From positions 2,170,001 through 2,234,000 of the forward strand of contig JAPNXP010000011.1 of assembly GCA_028753945.1 (NCBI GenBank): DNA of 64,000 nucleotides, written 5' to 3'. The stretch's first letter is position 1; each line of letters starts with the position of its first letter. Shown here piece by piece: positions 46,983-58,723 of this stretch. The notes below the pieces were generated by a model. It was given only the letters and a program-made list of their open reading frames with translations. It had not been told where the DNA came from and did not search any database. The stretch comes from Hexactinellida sp. DTS-2022 (Eukaryota; Porifera; Hexactinellida). The position numbers and the translations under genes are program-made.

Positions 46983-49741
46983 TAGTTCAGCAGTGGCTGA
47001 AGGCACTTTGTAGAGAAGGAGTCGAAGACTTACTGAATATACATGTTTGTGCAAAACATTTCTCCGAAGTGGACATCGAAACTACCTATTCGATTCTACA
47101 AGCAGATGGTACATTTACAGCACAAAAACGAGAAGTGCCTAAACTTCGGAAAGACGCTTTTCCTCTGTTTTTGCCAAATTGCCCATCATATTTGTCTTCC
47201 AACTCTACTAAATCTCTAACCCGCTTCGACAAAGGTACCAAGGAGCAGAACTTCTTTTCAATGGTTCTTCATCAAAGTCTGGAACAACGTGAAACAGATA
47301 ATGTTAAGTTTCGTCTACTAACGCTACAAGACTTGCGAGTTAAAATAAATCCTGCAAGATTGCTGAAGGATTGGTTGTTAAGGGCTTCTAGTGAAACTAT
47401 GATATATTTCATCAAGCCAAAATTTTTGGATTCGATACCAACCATTGAATATTCCCTCTCCATCAATGAATCTTTAGTTGTCAAAGCATTTGCAAACAAC
47501 CAACAAGTTAAACTCGCTCTTAATACGATAATTGATGTTAGACAAATCGAGGATATTCTAGAGAAATTGGAGCACGTTGAAGAAGTATCTTCACAAAACC
47601 CACAATCTCTTCCACAGCTAATAACTAATGCAACCAATCAGCTACGTACAGCAGTTAGTAATCTTGAGAAAGAGAATGATTTTGTCCTTCTAGTCCCTGA
47701 TAATACCAATCGATCAAATATCTTACCGCATCTACAATTCATATTTAACCAATTGGAAAACCTTCTTGTATCCCAAAATCATCGGATGTATAATCTAATT
47801 ACTCTGGTAATGTCATTACAGTGTTAGCTAATTTCGCCAGCATGTTACCGATATCTTCAATCTCTGGATTATATTTCTTTACCTCATCATTAAACTCTTC
47901 AACGACTATACTCCAATATGGTTTAGACAGTGAATTCACGCGTTTTCTTCAACAATCCACCTTAGATTTCAATAATATGGAACGGAGTGTGATACTGCAG
48001 ATGGATGAAGTCCATGAAAATCGGAGTATACCTATAAAGGTGGAAAGATAATCGGTTCATCTATGCAACCAGACAATCCTGCGAAAACCGTTTTCGCGAT
48101 AATGGTTTCAAACTTATACAAGAAATGGTCAACCGTTGTTCGACTACTTCCATGTTCTAAATGATCAGCTTCTGAACTGTATCCAATAATCAAGTCCGTT
48201 ATTAATGATATTGAAAATTCCAATCTAATGGTTGAGGTCATTTGCAGGGATAATTATCCTATGAATGTTTCTCTCTTAAAGTTATTTTCACCAACTGGTG
48301 TATTAGAGACTATTGTTCCTCATTCTTTCAATCCGGAGCAGTCAATAGTGCTACTTTTCGATTTTGTACATATATTAAAGAGCATTCGAAATATTTGGTT
48401 GAATCAGCATGATTACAGCAGTACTTTTCTTTATCCCAGCTTTGACTATTTCTCCAACAACAGCAAAGCACTATTCGAAGACATTCGTCAAATGATTCGA
48501 AGTGAACAGTACGAGGAGCAAAACTCGCTCATCGTCTTACAGCAAAATCATGCTGGCCATCAAGTTTAGAACGCCAAAATGTTAGTTTAGCTCATCGCGT
48601 TTTTAATGAATCAACCGCTGCTGCACTAACAATTCTGAATTCTTCACGGCTCAAGTTTAAATCCGATACAGCAAATTTCGTTACAATTATCTCAAACGTT
48701 TGGAAAATTTTCAATATCAACACCCCGAATAAAGGGATTAGATTGAATGATGAGCTATCTCTACCATTAGTTAACAACGATCCGAGATTTCATTATCTCG
48801 GTAGAATTGTCGACTGGCTCGAACGATGGAAAACCTTTCCTGAGAAAACCGGCGAACTGAGTGCCCAGACATTTACTAGTTTTCATCATTCTTGCCTGGC
48901 TTTACCAAAATTGTAAACCACTTAACTCATAATATTTTCATTCGTTCTTTCATCTTTCCTACAAACTGATCCCTGAGAACACCACTTTGGTCTTTACCGA
49001 ATGATGGCAGGGGCACAATACCACATCACATATTGTCAAATATTGGAGACTGAGCGTCGAATCAAGCTGTCTAACATCATCAAACTAAATACACAGAAAA
49101 AGTTCGATGGATACGTTCTCAATTAAAGAGTTCTTAGATACATTCCTTCATTTGACTATCACGTAGACACTTCACTCAATTTGGAACACTACCTATCACA
49201 ACTACAAGATACTGAGGATATCGACGCCGATGTAAATACTCTACAATCTATCGTATTCATAGCTGTTTATGCTGTTCATAAATATCTCCTGAAGTCTCAA
49301 AACTGCAGTGAATGCCGTCTCGCTTTAACAGAAGAAAAAGATTTGCAAGTTGAAGAAGCTCCTGATTCAAAGTACAAGCTTGTGCAAATTATTGACTGTA
49401 GATCACTTAAATGGCCTTCAAATGAAGTTGTTGATGCCATCTTGATTCTATGGTCAACCTTCAGAAAGATAGAGAATAGCCATGAATTATGGGAAGAGTT
49501 CCTCATCAGACCATCTCTACCAATACTTGTAGAATTAACAATCCTTTTAGTTGAAATTCATCAAAGCGAAACATGGACATTTACGTGCCCCGGTTGTGAA
49601 ATTGTTGGATGGAAGATATTACGGAAACTAGTTACAGTTACCTCTAATTGTGTCTTGTCTAATAAAACAAAAAACATGAACGCACTTAGGGCATCCTGCA
49701 GTGATAATGTGCGCAAGATGAAGAAATTGAAGTCCAATTAG
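46983..49741 (+). pseudogene. P-element-like THAP transposase pseudogene
   Basis: Segments in changing + frames read as one protein. 46983-47827 gives the second half of a THAP finger (QQWLKALCREGVEDLLNIHV, then CAKHFSEVDIE ... KDAFPLFLP) and a helical region. 47828-48051 ends in ILQMDEVHENRSIPI. About 48040-48569 continues with YKGGKIIGSSMQPDNPAKTV (TGA at 48162) and FDFVHILKSIRNIW. 48584-48914 gives LNDELSLPLVNNDPRFHYLG. 48965-49120 gives TDP, a TGA, then EHHFGLYRMMAGAQYHITYC. 49181-49741 is the C-terminus, ending MKKLKSN. This is the P-transposase order, with the acidic candidates D (MDEVH), D (FDFVH) and E (E-H-H-F-G-L-Y-R) all visible. Shifts and stops make it dead. The first THAP half is lost or unreadable. 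No terminal repeats were confirmed. Confidence 0.82.
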
Positions 49742-50399
49742 TAACTGACTATTAATTCTGTAATTTGTTAACACAAGCAACACTATATCAAATAGATATA
49801 TTAGTTAATAATCTATATATTTAATATACTACATTATATGTATAGTAATTTACTACATTCATATGGGTCTACACCATAGCAACCAAATTGTCAATATGGA
49901 ATTTTAGGAAATTCTTCAGGTTGCGCAACGAAGCGGAGGTTGTGCATTTAATATGGGTTTAGCAACGTTTCATAGGCAAACATTAAAAAATTGGACTGTA
50001 AAAAGGTGTTGGAAGAAAATTTTGCGGTGAGTCGTAATCATTTTTTAATTCTCAATTTTTCAGCTAGTTTACCCCGAGAATTTTCTCAATTATTTAATAA
50101 AACAAGTTAAATAGAATAAACTAGTCATACGAAATGAATTCATAACAGTTCATTCATTAATAAGAATGCATAGCATTGTTACATTGTATCACCTTTAGCG
50201 ATTATTCAACATAATGGAATGCTACATCAAAACTCATCAACAAAATGCAATTTTACCGCAAATATATTCTGGTCAATAGTAGGCAGCATTAGAAATTTAT
50301 TAGATCAATCTAGTTCAATTTTGAAATATATAATATTTAAGATGTATGCTTTAGAAATCCAATTTAAAAGTGTAGTGTTTTTGATAAATAATTTTCACC
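49742..50399. other. Intronic stretch, nothing recognised
   Basis: GGTTGCGCAACGAAGCGGAGG at about 49919 could be part of a terminus but has no partner that I can confirm. Confidence 0.4.
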
Positions 50400-50459
50400 A
50401 ATGCACTATAGTAGCCCTCTCTGGTACGGAAGTCAGAGTCAAAGGATTGATGTGGTCAA

Positions 50460-51276
50460 GCAGTCGTAGTCAGTTCTGAAGACACAGATGTATTCTTAAT
50501 GTCACTGGGGTTCCATGACGTCATCGGAATCCAGTGTATCAGAAATGTGGCAGAAGAAGGGGTTCTTGATATTACGCGTGGGTTCTTGATATTAAAAGAA
50601 TAGGAGCTGCAATTGGTAGATATATCTGTAAAGCTCTAATTGGAATGCATGCATATACTGGGTGTGATACTGTTAGTGATTTGCAGGCAAGGGCAAAGCC
50701 AGTACTCTGAAGATTTTGCAGAGCAACACAGAATTCCGGGATACATTCATAGAGTTGGGACAAGAATGGGATCTCTCATGGAGCCAATGGATAAATTAGA
50801 GACATTCACCTGCCGGCTTTATGTACCCAAATCTTCAACGGTTAAAGTCAACGATTTGAGACACCATCTATTCTGTGCAAAGAAAGGGGATATTGAAAGT
50901 CACCAACTGCCACCATGCTGGATTGCTTGATTAAGCATGTACAACGTGCAAACTACCAAGCTGCAATCTAGAGAAGATATTTGCAGCGAGACCCAGTGAC
51001 ACCAAGTCCAGCGGGTAGGGGTTGGAAGTTAGAAAAGCACGCCGGATCTGTGTAGCTGGTTGTTCACTGGATGGACGGCAAACCAGCACCCTTGGCTGTG
51101 TTAGATTTATTGGCCTGCAACTGTCCAAAGAGGTGCGAAATACCATTATGTGTTTATTTGACAGATGTCCCAAATGCACCTATATGTGTAAAGCACAAAA
51201 CTGCAATAACCAGGCAACAGATGATGATGACAGTATAGTTGAGGAGCCAGAGGATATTGATCATGAAGAATATTAA
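50460..51276 (+). pseudogene. Second copy of the EADTR / GCDTT orphan family (C-terminal two thirds)
   Basis: Segments read VVSSEDTDVFLMSLGFHDVI, ALIGMHAYTGCDTVSAFAGK, then FRDTFIELGQEWDLSWEPMD and KLETFTCRLYVPKSSTVKVN. After shifts it ends WMDGKPAPLAVLDLLACNCP and a Cys-rich, acidic tail (CTYMCKAQNCNNQ ... DDDDSIVEEPEDIDHEEY). The acidic residue in GCDT is kept here, unlike in the copy at 37690. The variant belongs to a different subfamily (HAYTGCDTVSAFAGKG). No long inverted repeats flank it. Several frameshifts and stops are present. Confidence 0.75.
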
Positions 51277-52346
51277 TGGATTATTTGCCTTATTTATGAG
51301 TAATGGATCTTGTATGACATACTTTCGCTCTTATTGGTTACCATGCTATAAAATAATAAAGGCAGCTTTAATTTGTTGATAATCTGAAAGTACTTACTGG
51401 AACCTTTAATTTGAGTTATCACACGATCTAGTCTAAGTTTATAATTCTGGGGTAATAAAAAATGTTATTTTTTGAAACTCCAAATGATGAGGTAGCAATA
51501 CGTTTCCATGGATACCGAGTGAATGCCGCAATGCTATCACATATTTTCTAACTCTAGAGATGTATACCTCTACAAAATCACTATAAGCCTTTCCTCCCCG
51601 AGATGGGACCGTCCAACCCTACCAGCTCATGGACTATTATGGTAGCACACGAAAGATTAATGACCATGATTAGTAGATGCAATAACTGCGAAGATTGTTG
51701 TCATTGGATCTTCAGATTTAAGTTTGGGCCATATACCTTTCCAACTTTTTGAGATATTTCCGATTTGGCATGTACTCATCCAGAGAAGTAAAGGACGAAG
51801 TAGCCTGAGTGATAGTTCTTGAGTCCAAAAGAAGAATATATTTATGAACGTGTAGTTGAGATAGAAGTCTAAACCATGAAGATATCTAAGGCTGGCACTG
51901 GATATGAGATGAGTCTTAATGGCCATTATTTGTGTAATTAGATCATACTTTCCTCTGTTTTTTCTGATAATTTGTATTCTGTAACTGACAAATTATATAA
52001 TGAAGCTTTTCTAAGTCGGTTGAATGTATTTCGACCCCGTCATTTCGTTTTATATCAGAAATTGTCTCGATCAAGTGTTCTTTGGCTCTATATGTATATG
52101 ATTTTCATGACTATATTTATATACTTAGAGGTGTATTTCGAGGATATTTCGTATCGATTTGATTCAATTTCTTGAATATCAGTATATAAATTCTATCCGC
52201 AAAAGAATTTTCGGATAGAAAACAATTAATTTCAAGATAGAGGTCATCTGATATATTCCATTCTATCACCTGGGGAGAATAAATATGGTAATATTATCAC
52301 GGTAACATACTAACCTATTATTAGGCAAAGAAATGAGAGTCTGATT
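51277..52346. other. Intronic stretch, nothing recognised
   Basis: Only short chance open frames. No paired ends. Confidence 0.5.
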
Positions 52347-52559
52347 CAGGGTATTATCCAGGCGTATTAAGCGCTCCTAAAGGAGCGTATTTGGATGGAT
52401 TTTAATCTAGGCGTACAAACATCGTGTCTAGGCGTACAATATCGAGAGATGCTCCCATAGACTTAATACAAAATGTGCAAACTAGGCGTACAAAATGAAA
52501 AATGAACGAGCTCAAACTAAATCTAGGCGCGCAGAAATTTTTGTCTGGATGAAAGCCTG
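52347..52559. mobile_element. hAT-type MITE, 213 bp (CATCTAGGC family, copy 3)
   Basis: Ends are CAGGGTATTATCCAGGC and, inverse, CAGGCTTTCATCCAGAC. The 8-bp duplication GTCTGATT is perfect (52339-52346 and 52560-52567). Internal TCTAGGCGTACAA units are repeated. Confidence 0.93.
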
Positions 52560-52758
52560 GTCTGATTCTATCTCAGTTATCAAACTAATATGTCTAGTTT
52601 TATTCAGCAATTGCTCTTCTTTTGAGACATATGACAAGCGAGCCCGCTTCCTTTTTGATGTTGTCCAGGATCCAGGCTACAAACTTGAGACAGCGCCTAC
52701 TTTCAAATTAGCACTGGTCCGAGGAACTTCTGTGAAAGTTCCTTCTCCTTTGGTTACT

Positions 52759-52985
52759 TTATGTGTCGCTTCTATGTCCCCCCCTCCTCCAGAAATGTTT
52801 ATTACACACTTGCACTACCTTCATGTCATCAATATCACTTATATGTAGAACCCGAATCCAAGCTTCTTTCAGTTCAGTTGGATTTGGTGTTATTTTGAAT
52901 ACTGGAACTTGGTCGTCTGACTCGTAGTAGTTAGTCTGGCAGACTGGATCTGAAGACCTGTTCGGGAATATTAAAGTAAGAATTA
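52759..52985 (-). pseudogene. THAP zinc-finger remnant, second copy
   Basis: The minus strand reads SSDPVCQTNYYESDDQVPVF, ELKEAWIRVLHISDIDDMKV and VQVCNKHFWRRGG in one open frame. This is the THAP pattern with the W, the third Cys and the His in place. By comparison with 14288-14496 (CSAPGC) the first zinc-binding Cys reads Ser. It may be the first part of a P-like element; its transposase part is not seen nearby. Confidence 0.65.
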
Positions 52986-52989
52986 GCAT

Positions 52990-53926
52990 CTATCAGTTAG
53001 GAATCCAGAGGACTAAAAGTAAGAAACAAGATGATAATAATATGTATTATTCGCGTATATAATAGTATAATTATTAAGATAAGCATGTGAACAATTAATG
53101 AAACAAATAATGTTATACATTATCGGTTAGTAAATGCCCACTTACTACTCATCCCTGGTACTATATTTCAACTTTGCCATCTGACCTTTTACAGAGTAGA
53201 CTATAGTTGTTTGTTTAATCTTTTTTGCAAATTCTCATGTAAAGGAATCTCGAAAGTTCCTTGAAGAATATTACATTTTAGAATTTCCTAGAAAATAAAA
53301 ATGGATTAACAATGACTGGATGTTTACAAGAATTACAGATGTACTACATATATTTGCTAAATACCATTGACTTCTCAAACAACAATTTAGAAATGTATAT
53401 AGTGGAATCCTTACTTTGAAAGTAGTTAGATGTGTATTTATAGATACTGGTGTAAATTCATAGAGATACAGGCAAGTCTAAAATTGAATCTTACAAATCG
53501 CATAATTGAAATTTGTCCTGGGTATGTTTATTGATTTATTCTAATTTCCTTTGATTTGTCGAAGCCTATGCTAGTTTCAAGGTTTACCTTATGCTTAATG
53601 TTCTTGCATAATAAAAAAGTGTTATATGCACTGGATTTATTCTCTTTTTGGCTCCTAATCTGTTTGAGGAAACTATTAATTACTTTCGACAAAGTGTAAG
53701 GTCCAAAATATTTTGATTGCTTCTTCGTTTGGGTAAGTGTTTACCTTGACATGCTAATATAGACATTCTTATGATCCATCTTCAGAGAGGCACTCGACTC
53801 TCTTCCCCAAATAACCTAGATTGGAGTTTGTCCATGGAGCCTTAAATGTGGAGTTTTGATCAATGATTCCCATTCTCAATCTGCATTTTATTCGGTTTAC
53901 TTAAATACATTTGTCACAATTTTGGA
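52990..53926. other. Intronic stretch, nothing recognised
   Basis: AT-rich sequence without gene or repeat signal. Confidence 0.5.
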
Positions 53927-54740
53927 CAGGGGGGCTTATTCGATGGTTACTTGCCCCATACCCAGTTGCTAGTACCATTTTGTAAGGTACACCCATGAAG
54001 TACCTGGTACTTCATGGAGGGTGCGAATCAATATTATTAGGGCTCAAACGAATGTACCGAATATTCGAATATTATTTCGAAATGATTTGAATGAATATTC
54101 GTTCGTTTGCAAACGAATATTCGTTGACTAATTTCAGACAACTACAAGACTTTTGTATAGATTAGAGATATCGTAAATATAAATTCCCACTTAAACTAGC
54201 TGATTATTTGAGCTTGTGTATAGTACACTTTGCAACTATTATTATACCATTGTAACATTATCAAATACATTTTTGTACCTATTCTCCAATGTATTTTCTC
54301 TCTAGAAATTGATTTAATGCTTAGTCATCCAAACGAACGAATATTCGAATATTCGTTTCAGCCCTAATTAGTATTGCGAATTTTTCAGCAAATTTTCAAG
54401 TATTTACACAAAAGATCATTTTTCTAATTTTAGCCTAAAAGTGATTTTAACCTAAAAGTGCGAATTGCTGACAAATTAAAAATTGTGATAAATAAATGTT
54501 TTTTGGTTAAAAATGCTCGGAGAACTTCGGAAACTAGATGTTTGCTTTCTTATCAATCCGTGTTTGTCTGTTCACAGGTGACAACTTCATAGTGTCATTG
54601 TGGCAATAGTGAATGGGTATATGGGTCCCAAAGCAAGAAATTCGGGTATTACTTGGTACTTCGCTAGGGGAGGGGTATGCCCTAAAAGGATTTCTTTCCG
54701 TGAAGTCACCTATGGGTTACTGTTGATTGTGCTTCCCCTG
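53927..54740 (+). repeat. Interspersed repeat family B, copy 2, carrying an insertion
   Basis: Matches 18778-19257. Ends are CAGGGGGGCTTATTCGATGG and, inverse, CAGGGGAAGCACAATCAAC. Relative to copy 1 it has an extra 329 bp element plus duplicated bases at 54031-54375. Confidence 0.75.
54039..54367. mobile_element. hAT-type MITE, 329 bp, inserted in repeat family B
   Basis: Ends are AGGGCTCAAACGAAT and, inverse, AGGGCTGAAACGAAT (preceded by TT on the right). Flanks are ATATTATT and TTAGTATT (6 of 8). The uninterrupted site CAATATTATTGCGAA survives at about 18882 in copy 1. The ends are rich in ACGAATATTCGAATATTCG. Confidence 0.82.
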
Positions 54741-55509
54741 GTTGGGATATAATCCTAAAAACAGTAATTATATATGTTGTTTTCATATAATTACTAACCT
54801 TCTGAGAATCTTCTTATGTGCTTCGGCTAAACAGTCTGTACATGAGTGCTATGATACCTTAACTCCTAATTTTGGTTAAATTCCTGAATATCGAAAAATA
54901 ATATAAGCAGATATATCTAGCAAATATGTAATAATATTTTTAATAACAAATGTATACCAATTTATTATTGAGAATTTTCATTATAATGTATAATAATCAT
55001 TATACAATTCACACTACTTGTGGTCGTGCTTGATAATATCGGGTAATTCCATATCAAAATCCTTAATGTAATCAGCTTACTTGTTTACATTAGCTGACCC
55101 TTGCAAGTCAGTCTAAATTCATTTTGAATTTTCATTGATTTGTTTACATATTTCGTTAAACAATAACAATAAATGTTCAAAATAGAAATTTATATATGCG
55201 AAAAAAGATTTCAGCATATTTGATTACCTATATGAACAATTAGAATTTTGTTTCTTCCTCGATTAGATATGGTTTCTCTTCACTATCACTTCAATACAAT
55301 CCGGCAAACAAATACACACAAACACACAACAATATTCTAGATATATATCACTCAAACATCTCTTATCCATGCACTGTCGTACGGAGGGTGCCCGTAACTG
55401 GGAATTTTCCCGGATCCAGAAATACATTTGTTCAATCCCAAATTGTTAATCAATGATTTCAACATTCATTCAAAAATATAAAAAGATGTTTTAACGGGTT
55501 GTGGATCAT
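54741..55509. other. Intronic stretch, nothing recognised
   Basis: AT-rich sequence; no gene. Confidence 0.5.
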
Positions 55510-55513
55510 TTAA

Positions 55514-55629
55514 CCCTCGTCTGGCTAGGAATGTAAAATTGAAACTGAAAGTTAGTTGAATTTCAATTGAAAGTGAAAGTGAAAGTGGGGTTTTTCTATT
55601 TATACCTTTTACCCCAAGCCAGCCGAGGG
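55514..55629. mobile_element. piggyBac-type MITE, 116 bp
   Basis: Inverted ends CCCTCGTCTGGCT and CCCTCGGCTGGCT are flanked by TTAA on both sides (55510-55513 and 55630-55633). The centre holds GAAAGTGAAAGTGAAAGTG. Confidence 0.8.
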
Positions 55630-56640
55630 TTAAGAATGTTTTCTTATTTTGCCATTTAACTCCATTATTGGTTGATTGAAAACATATTTAGCTTGGCTTT
55701 ACACCAATAAGTGTGCTCTGTTGAGGACTATCCTCCTAACTGGAAGCCCCGGATTTTGGAGGTTACCGCTTTTTGGGATTATTTATTAATATAAAATTGT
55801 CATTTTCGGGATTTACACAGTAATTCTCACAATGAAAAGTGTGTGATTCTGCAATAAAATAAAAGCACAGTTTTGTTTTGTTTCTATCTTGTTTGCGGAT
55901 CTTATTGTGGGGGATATTTTTGTTCGTAAACTAACTTAATAATTGATTTAGCTCTTTTGAATTCATTTTCAAATCAGAATAGAAATGATAAGATTATTTG
56001 GTTTGATTTGTTTGATTGATTGATTGATTGTTTGATTGATTGATTGGATTGTGTATAGTTGTAGACAGGGAGAGTAATATATTTCCCTTAGATTGTTGCT
56101 CGTATTATACCACCGCATCTCAAGTTATAACAGTCTTCTTTGTAAAAGCACATCCACATCGTATAAAATGTAGCACATCCATGGTGTATAGCGTATCTCA
56201 TTTGTGACTCAAAATTCTACAGCGTCTCATAATACTACACAACCGGAGTATTACTATTAATACTTTATGTGTGATTAATTATTACGCAATATCACGATTT
56301 TCAATCCAATTTAACAGCAACCATAAATGAACAATTGCAAAATTGATTTAACCTTATTTTCTGACGTTATTATATAATGATAAAGCATAAATTTGCTTGT
56401 TCAGTTAGTGCAAACTGAAGCCAGTTATTAGTTACCTAGCTCCTTATAAGGTAATCTGTTTATTGACTTGTGTTATTTGGAAAATGACCCAATTTATATG
56501 AAGAGAATATACCACTTTTAATTTACATCGTATTGTTTTCAAACCTGATTTTGCAGATTAATTTATTAATTTATTATTTCAGAATATTTCTATTTAATTA
56601 TGCTCATCTCTATTTATTTCTCGGTTTATGTTATCTTTAG
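55630..56640. other. Intronic stretch with a TGAT microsatellite, ends in acceptor
   Basis: About 56004-56045 is (TGAT)n with TTTGATTGAT interruptions. Otherwise nothing is recognised. The stretch ends TTATCTTTAG at 56640, the acceptor of the fifth exon. Confidence 0.6.
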
Positions 56641-56828
56641 AGAAGAAAATTCAGCATTTAAACTTGAAGCTGAATTCATTGACAAGTTCGATACGTATAT
56701 TAGTGGTTCATCTATGGGTGATAGCAACTATGTATCTATGTTTAATTCGATTCTGATTTCACTTTGTCAAAGCGATGAAATTCTGGATTTTGGAACAAGA
56801 TTAGTGAATCAATTAACAGATTTGCTAG
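56641..56828 (+). CDS. DOCK-family exon 5 of 5 in window (entry to DHR2)
   Basis: The acceptor is ATCTTTAG and the donor is CTAG/GTATGT after 56828. One base completes the codon from the exon ending at 33972. Sixty-two codons and one base follow. AFKLEAEFIDKFDTYIS, then GDSNYVSMFNSILISL, matches the DOCK-A pattern F-K-Q-V-E-A-E-L-I-D-K-L-D ... G-D-x-x-Y-R-E-L-F-N-S-I-L. VNQLTDLLG corresponds to the helix leading into the L-L-D-Y-R motif. The next exon, expected to start D-Y-R and run to the N-R-M-S-C-T-V-N motif of DHR2, is not found in the remaining 7.1 kb. Confidence 0.93.
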
Positions 56829-58007
56829 GTATGTATCCTATTCTACGAATAAGTAAAATTATTTATAGTGTGCGGTGATTTTTTCGGTTACCGCCAGGAA
56901 AATGTTCTCTCTAATAGTGTACTTCTGTTATTATCAACCTATATTTGTTATTTAAAGTTTAAACACATTCTCAATATTAAAGTTATACTCGTTTGCTTAC
57001 GACTGAATTTTCGTTCCAATATTCCACGTTTTAATAGTTTGATTCTCTACTAGTTCACTTCTATAATAGGATACTTTCCTTATCGTGTTATATTCATTTC
57101 GTTATATAATTTGATATTATTTCAATAGCATATGTATTATGTATGTTATATCCGCATATGCGGCCTAATTACAGGTGGACCAGCAGATAATCCAGATATC
57201 CTTTTACTAATGCACTGTTCATGCTCCCTAATATTCTCCTATATATCCTCGATTATAATTTCTTTTAACAATATTTACTACTATGAGTATATTACCTTTG
57301 ATGTTAAATACGTCTAATTTCTTTAATGGTCCATGTTCTCCAATAGTCTCCCTGGGGTCTTTTGACCACTGGTGGATTATTAAATAGTACATACTGTATT
57401 TTATTTCTACGATCATGTGCAGCAAAATATGAATTACCTAATACTATCTAAGTGATGATTTGGATTTTGGATTTGAATTACACTTAACCTTTTTGTAAAA
57501 GGGAAACATTGCAGTTTACAATGATCAATCGTCTTCATTTATGTATACTAATCGGCCAAAGGTATTTGAAGAAGACTAACTTGTATACATACTATTAAGC
57601 TTCTAGTTGCAAAGTAACTTTTGTAGATATTTCAACATGTGTGTTTACATAAAAACGACATGTTAAGTTTACTAAAGTTGTTGAATTAAATTTTTTATGA
57701 ACTCTTTAAATATATAATTAACTAAATAAATATATGCGTAATTCCTGAACATTATCAGGCATTTTAAAAATTGAAATTATAATTTTATAAGAGAATACTA
57801 CTATTATAATTTCTAATTATTACGATTATTTCCACTGAGATATAGCCACATTCCCACATTCCTCTATGCCGTTTATGGACATGTATGCCACTTCATGGTT
57901 ATTGGATAAAAATCATAATGTTATGATATTTATAAGTAAAGTAAGATATTTAAAGTCATTCAGAGTAATTTAGTCTGCCGTTAATGCATACATAAAGTAT
58001 ATTGTGC
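56829..58007. other. Start of the last intron, nothing recognised
   Basis: Donor GTATGT; AT-rich sequence. No exon with DHR2 motifs. Confidence 0.5.
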
Positions 58008-58015
58008 CTGGAATA

Positions 58016-58517
58016 CAGGGTTGCCGTGGGTATGGGAATCCTGTGGGAATTCCCACAGAATTCCCATATGGGATGGGAATGGGAATTTTTTTTAGCCTAT
58101 GGGAATTCCCACATGTGGGAATCCTGTGGGAATCCTATGGGAATTCCCACATGTGGGAATCCTGTGGGAAACCTATGGGAATTCCCATAGGATTATCTAG
58201 GAATTTCCACACATTAATATAGATCATATTACCAATAAAGCATAGTGTACATTATGGTTGTAGACAAACCATAATGATTCATGAACACTATATAGGCGAA
58301 TTCCCATACGTAGGAATCCTGTGTAAAATTGTAAATGCTATGGGATTTCCCACATGTGGGAATCCTGTGGGAATTCCCACATGTGGGAAATCCAATCCTA
58401 TAGAAACCCCACATGTGGGAAATCCTATGGGAATTCCCACATGTGGGAATCCTATGGGAAATCCTGTGGGAATGGGATGGGAATGGGAATGAAAATTCCC
58501 TTCCCACGGCAACCCTG
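58016..58517. mobile_element. hAT-type MITE, 502 bp, filled with GGGAATTCCCACATGTGGG units
   Basis: Ends are CAGGGTTGCCGTGGG on both strands. The 8-bp duplication CTGGAATA is perfect (58008-58015 and 58518-58525). Both halves are arrays of TATGGGAATTCCCACATGTG. A non-repetitive spacer lies at about 58205-58300. Open frames here are only this repeat. Confidence 0.94.
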
Positions 58518-58723
58518 CTGGAATAGAATTCCTATTGTTCAAATACTTTGGTGGCATTGTGTATTTTGAAAACCTTCACTAACTTTGTAATAACCCCAAT
58601 TCTTTTATGAAGTTATACTTTGTAGCTTTTATGTTATATTTTTATTCTTTGTAATACATTAGGGGAGTTCAAAACGAATAATTTTATTTTCACTTGATGA
58701 TATTTTCGAAACAATTATATATA

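Noticed and set aside
47272..47637. 121-codon minus-strand open frame
   Set aside because: Shadow of the P-like transposase on the plus strand, which has recognisable motifs.
52495..52848. 117-codon plus-strand open frame
   Set aside because: Its start lies in a hAT MITE and its end is antisense to the THAP remnant, so it is chance coding.
58016..58517. CRISPR-like array of direct repeats
   Set aside because: Repeats are palindromic, spacers are absent or irregular, and the block is bounded by hAT ends with a perfect 8-bp duplication.
58002..58569. Overlapping open frames on both strands rich in Gly, Pro, Cys and His
   Set aside because: They are all readings of the GGGAATTCCCACATGTGGG array inside the hAT MITE.
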